Translations under genes and position numbers: made by a program
Assembly (NCBI GenBank): GCA_002413385.1
Contig: DHWW01000102.1
Location: 1 to 8,445, forward strand
Source: Granulicella sp. UBA5172
GTDB taxonomy: Bacteria > Acidobacteriota > Terriglobia > Terriglobales > Acidobacteriaceae
DNA length: 8,445 bases
Reading direction: 5' to 3'
The notes under the pieces: generated by a model
The model's input: the letters and a program-made list of their open reading frames with translations, nothing else
Told to the model about the DNA's origin: nothing
Database searches by the model: none
In this document: piece after piece, positions 5,035 to 8,445 of the stretch
Numbering within the stretch: position 1 is the first letter of the stretch
Layout of the letters: every line of letters begins with the position of its first letter

Positions 5035-6395
5035 GCGCGGCGGCGACCTCGCTGGACAAGAGCCCGTTGAGTACGCGAGCGATTGCGGAGGCTGCGAAGG
5101 CTGCTTCACGGGTGCTTGCGCCACTCGATGAAGCTGCGCGGAATGCTGCGCTGGAGGCGATGGCAAAGGCGCTGGAGGCGGCGGGTGCGGAGCTGCTGGA
5201 TTCAAATGAAGAGGACTGCAGCGCGGACTCCTGCGCGGAGGGCGAGAGTTTGGCTCCGGCGATGTTGGCTCGGCTGAAGCTGGATGGGGCGAAGTTGCGG
5301 GAGATGGTGGAGCAGGTGCGGTCGGTGGCGGCGCTGCCTGATCCGCTGGGGCGAGGGCTGGATGCGATTGAGTTGGATGAGGGGCTGGATCTGACGAAGG
5401 TGAGCGTGCCGCTGGGCGTGCTGGCGGTGATCTTTGAGGCGCGACCGGATGCGGTGACGCAGATTGCGGCGCTGGCGATCAAGTCGGGGAATGCGGTGAT
5501 CCTGAAGCCGGGCAAAGAGGTGGAGCGCACGGCGAAGGTGCTGGTGAGGGTGTTGCGCGAGGCGCTGGCGGCGCAGGGATTGCCGGCGGACGCTGTGTCG
5601 CTGGTGGTGGGACGGGAGCGGGCGCAGGAGTTGCTGGGGATGCATGGGTTGGTGGACATGGTGATTCCGCGGGGGTCGAAGGCGCTGGTGGAGTATGTGC
5701 AGGCGAACACGCGGATTCCGGTGCTGGGACATGCGGAGGGTGTGTGCCACATCTATGTGGACAAGAGCGCGGATGAGGAGTTGGCGCTGCGAGTGATCGA
5801 GGACGCGAAGACGGATTATCCGGCGGCGTGCAATGCGGTGGAGACCGTGCTGGTGCATCGAGAGATTGCGGCGGAGTTTCTGCCGAAGCTGGCGGAGCGG
5901 CTAAGGGCGAAGGGCGTCGCGTTACATGGGGATGCGACGGTGCGCGATTTGCTGCGCGGCGTCGAGGTGGAGGCCGTCGACGACTGGCATACGGAGTATG
6001 GGGAGATGGCGTTGTCGCTGGGTGTGGTGGGGTCGATGGATGCGGCGATGGAGCATATCCATGCGCACGGATCGTCTCACACGGAGAGCATTCTTACCGA
6101 GGACACAGCGGCGGCGGAACGGTTCCTGCGGGAGGTGGATGCGGCGGGGGTATTCCACAATGCGTCCACACGATTTGCAGATGGTTTCCGCTACGGGTTT
6201 GGAGCGGAGGTTGGGATTAGTACGAGTAAGTTTCATGCTCGCGGACCGGTGGGGCTGGAGGGACTGACGACGTATAAGTATGTGCTGCGTGGGCATGGGC
6301 AGGTTGCAGGGGACTATCGGGCTTCCAACAAGCCGGGAACGAGCAAACCGGGAGAGCAAGCGCGGACGTTTACGCACAAGCGAGTGGCGCGATGA
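5031..6395 (+). CDS. proA: Glutamate-5-semialdehyde dehydrogenase (gamma-glutamyl phosphate reductase)
   Basis: ProA reduces gamma-glutamyl phosphate with NADPH to glutamate semialdehyde, the second proline step, and works with ProB on an unstable intermediate. It belongs to the aldehyde dehydrogenase superfamily. Visible motifs are VPLGVLAVIFEARPD (126-140), ALAIKSGNAVILKPGKE (147-163; family members often have GGxE where this has PGKE), the catalytic Cys267 in DYPAACNAVETVLVH, and HARGPVGLEGLTTYKY near the end. Length is 454 against 417 in E. coli. The extra sequence is a slightly longer N-terminus, an acidic stretch around 59-75, and a basic tail of about 23 residues after GDYRA. The GTG start overlaps the proB stop as GTGA, so the two are translationally coupled. 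Its own stop overlaps tyrA as ATGA. Confidence 0.96.
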   Translation: MSAAATSLDKSPLSTRAIAEAAKAASRVLAPLDEAARNAALEAMAKALEAAGAELLDSNEEDCSADSCAEGESLAPAMLARLKLDGAKLREMVEQVRSVAALPDPLGRGLDAIELDEGLDLTKVSVPLGVLAVIFEARPDAVTQIAALAIKSGNAVILKPGKEVERTAKVLVRVLREALAAQGLPADAVSLVVGRERAQELLGMHGLVDMVIPRGSKALVEYVQANTRIPVLGHAEGVCHIYVDKSADEELALRVIEDAKTDYPAACNAVETVLVHREIAAEFLPKLAERLRAKGVALHGDATVRDLLRGVEVEAVDDWHTEYGEMALSLGVVGSMDAAMEHIHAHGSSHTESILTEDTAAAERFLREVDAAGVFHNASTRFADGFRYGFGAEVGISTSKFHARGPVGLEGLTTYKYVLRGHGQVAGDYRASNKPGTSKPGEQARTFTHKRVAR

Positions 6396-7276
6396 TCGAG
6401 CGGGTACTGGTGGTTGGGACGGGATTGATGGGGGCGTCGGTGGGGCTGGCGCTGAAGGCGAATGGGTTTGTGGGCGAGGTTTTGGGGTGGGACGCGAACG
6501 CTGCGGAGTTGGAGACGGCGGTGCAGCGCGGGGCGATCGATCGGGCGGTGGCTGGTCGTGAGGCGGTGTTGGAGACTGACGCGGATGTGATCGTGCTCGC
6601 CACACCGGTGCTGCCGATTCTGGACTGGATGCAGCGATTGGCTGCCGGACTGGATGAGAGCCAGTTTGTGACGGATGTTGGCAGCACGAAGCGAGAGATT
6701 GCGGAGATGGCGGAGAGGCTGTTCAATCAGCCAGGGCGTGCACGATTTCTTCCGGGACACCCGATGGCGGGTAAAGAGTCAGGCGGAGCGGCGTTGGCTG
6801 AGGCTACGTTGTTTGAGGGTGCGACGTGGCTGTTCACGCCGTGTGCGAGTCCATTTCCTCCTCACGCTGAGGCCCTGGAGTTGGAGGTTGAGTGGCGGGC
6901 TATGGTGTCGGGATTTGGGGCTCATGTGCGCGATCTCGATCCGGAGCGGCATGATGAGGTGTGCGCGTGGGTTAGCCATCTGCCGCAGATGCTGTCGACT
7001 GCGCTGGCGGCGTTGCTGGAGGATAAGTATTCCGGTGATGCTGAGGGAATGGCGGCGGTGCAGGCAATTGGGGGCAGAGCGCTGCGGGAGATGACGCGGC
7101 TGGGGGCAAGCCCGTATAGCATGTGGCGGGATGTTGCGATGACGAATACCGAGGCGATTGCGGCTACGCTGGCGGCGCTGGAGCAGCGACTGGCGCACGT
7201 GCGCGAGAATCTGCGGACTCCGGAGTTGCGCGAGGAGTTCGCTACGGCGAACAAGTTCCGGGCTAAGCGCGGGTAG
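6392..7276 (+). CDS. tyrA: Prephenate dehydrogenase
   Basis: TyrA oxidatively decarboxylates prephenate to 4-hydroxyphenylpyruvate for tyrosine. The 294-residue product has an N-terminal Rossmann fold with GTGLMG (9-14) and Asp34 at the end of the second strand, which favours NAD over NADP. DVGSTK (95-100), GHPMAGKESGG (122-132) and SHLPQ (195-199) are typical active-site segments of the family, followed by the helical dimerisation domain. There is no C-terminal ACT domain and no fused mutase; the mutase is the separate gene at 2772. An arogenate-using enzyme cannot be excluded from sequence. ATG 6392 overlaps the proA TGA as ATGA. It is the last + strand gene, and its stop is 7 bases from the obgE stop. 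Confidence 0.95.
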   Translation: MIERVLVVGTGLMGASVGLALKANGFVGEVLGWDANAAELETAVQRGAIDRAVAGREAVLETDADVIVLATPVLPILDWMQRLAAGLDESQFVTDVGSTKREIAEMAERLFNQPGRARFLPGHPMAGKESGGAALAEATLFEGATWLFTPCASPFPPHAEALELEVEWRAMVSGFGAHVRDLDPERHDEVCAWVSHLPQMLSTALAALLEDKYSGDAEGMAAVQAIGGRALREMTRLGASPYSMWRDVAMTNTEAIAATLAALEQRLAHVRENLRTPELREEFATANKFRAKRG

Positions 7277-7283
7277 GTTCGGT

Positions 7284-8424
7284 TTAGGCGCGGCCGCGTG
7301 CGTTAGGGGCAGGTGGTTGGTAGTGGGGTTTGCGCTTGGCGGGCTTGGAGACGGCGGCCGAGGTGTTGGGTGGAGCATTGAGGTCGATGCTGCGGTGAAG
7401 TTCGACGGCATCGGCCAGAGCGAACTTGAGCTTCTCAATGCCCTCGCCGGTGACGGCGGAGATGTTGTAGAGCGGGAGCTTTTTGCGCTTGGCGAAGGCG
7501 GTGAGCCTTCTTGAGCTTGTCGGGATTGGCGACGTCGATCTTGGCGGCTACGAGCAGGGTGGGCTTGGCGGCGAGGGTGGGATCGAAGGATTTGAGCTCG
7601 GCGGTGATGACGTTGTAGTTGTTGACGGGATCGGAGGTTTCGCCCTTGGCGCTTTCGGCGGTGATGGCGGAGTCAGAGACGTCGACGAGGTGGACGAGGA
7701 CGCTGGTGCGCTCGATGTGTTTGAGGAACTGGACGCCGAGGCCGGCACCGAGATGGGCTCCTTCGATGAGGCCAGGCATGTCGGCTACGGTGAAGGAACG
7801 CTCGTAGGGAGCGTCACCGATCTGAACGACTCCGAGGTTGGGCTCGAGGGTGGTGAAGGCGTAGTTGGCGATCTTGGGCTTGGCGGCGGAGAGGCGCGAA
7901 ATGAGCGTGGATTTACCGACGTTGGGAAATCCGACGAGACCGGCGTCGGCGAGGAGGCGGAGCTCGAGGCGGAAGTTTTTGGCTTCGCCGGGGCGGCCTA
8001 GTTCGTGCTCGCGCGGGGCCTGGTGCGTGGGGGTGGCGAAGTGCTGATTTCCACGGCCGCCGCGGCCGCCGCGGGCGATGACGATCTCTTCGTTGGGGTG
8101 AGCGAAGTCGTGGATGAGCTCGCCGGTGTCGTCGTCGTAGAGCAGGGTGCCGACGGGAACTTTGAGGAGGGTGTGCTCGCCAGCGAAGCCGGACATATTG
8201 GAGCCGAGGCCGTGGCCGCCGCGCTGGGACTTCCACTCTGGGTTGAAGCGGAAGTGGACCAGGGTGTTGTGGGAGAGGGCGCTGGCCATGAGGACGTCGC
8301 CGCCGTGGCCACCGTCTCCGCCGGAGGGGCCTCCGCGGGGGACGAACTTTTCTCGCCGGAAGGCCATGCAGCCATTGCCGCCGTCGCCAGCCTTTACTCG
8401 AATTCTTGCTTCATCAATAAACAT
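7284..8424 (-). CDS. obgE: Obg family GTPase, with a single-base frameshift near 7506
   Basis: Obg is a ribosome-associated GTPase involved in 50S maturation and growth control, essential in most bacteria tested. The N-terminal glycine-rich Obg fold (about 1-158) is followed by the G domain: G1 GFPNVGKST (165-173), switch TT (191-192), G3 DMPG (215-218), and a G4 read as AKID (294-297) where NKxD is usual. The frame starting at ATG 8424 is correct to Lys306, then runs out of phase and stops at about 7435. Dropping one C at 7506 or 7507 gives [20 protein letters not shown]..., with the G5 motif ISA, and a 379-residue protein ending at TAA (7286-7284). No clear SD precedes the start, although a TACACT lies about 10 bases upstream. 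Codons mostly end in C, unlike the G-ending codons of the + strand genes. Identity is certain; the frameshift is probably a sequence error. Confidence 0.95.
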
Positions 8425-8445
8425 CGCAACTACCAGTGTAATGGA

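Noticed and set aside
7483..8001. + strand open frame opposite obgE with Gly/Asp/Glu-rich translation
   Set aside because: It is the antisense of the obgE G domain and has low complexity, with no RBS and no family resemblance.
8435..8440. TACACT as a -10 promoter element for obgE on the - strand
   Set aside because: It is about 10 bases from the start codon, and the -35 region lies outside the window, so it cannot be assessed.

Overview
This 8.4-kb, high-GC bacterial window is a compact amino-acid biosynthesis locus. It is dominated by aromatic amino acid genes, with the two proline genes embedded among them. Sequence style and gene content suggest a soil acidobacterium (Terriglobia, Granulicella/Terriglobus-like). 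That assignment is an impression from the proteins and composition; it was not tested by any search. No mobile element, CRISPR array, tRNA or rRNA gene was seen.

Layout on the + strand: 3' end of trpF (2-367); a 224-base non-coding region that reads as a complete ribosome-mediated transcription attenuator (aromatic-rich leader peptide 404-478, competing hairpins, terminator 525-559); trpB (592-1852, interrupted by a single-base frameshift near 820); trpA (1855-2631); a 140-base spacer with a possible 40-codon ORF and hairpins; a stand-alone AroQ-class chorismate mutase (2772-3032); a type I-beta DAHP synthase (3117-4160); proB (4180-5034); proA (5031-6395); tyrA (6392-7276). On the - strand, facing the operon with only 7 bases between stop codons, is the GTPase gene obgE (8424 to 7284), which also carries a single-base frameshift near 7506.

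How the genes fit together: DAHP synthase commits carbon to chorismate. Chorismate mutase and TyrA lead towards prephenate and tyrosine. TrpF, TrpB and TrpA are late tryptophan steps. ProB and ProA convert glutamate to glutamate semialdehyde for proline. Short gaps and 4-base stop/start overlaps (proB/proA, proA/tyrA) suggest one co-transcribed, translationally coupled unit. The leader peptide contains Phe, Tyr and Trp codons, matching an operon that serves all three aromatic amino acids.

The most interesting element is the attenuator in front of trpB. The two main cautions are the frameshifts in trpB and obgE. Each is one extra C on the + strand in an AGCC context, and removing that C restores a full-length protein, so sequence error is the simplest explanation. 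G excess over C on the + strand persists across the - strand gene obgE, pointing to replication-strand skew, with a local dip around 2.7-3.3 kb.
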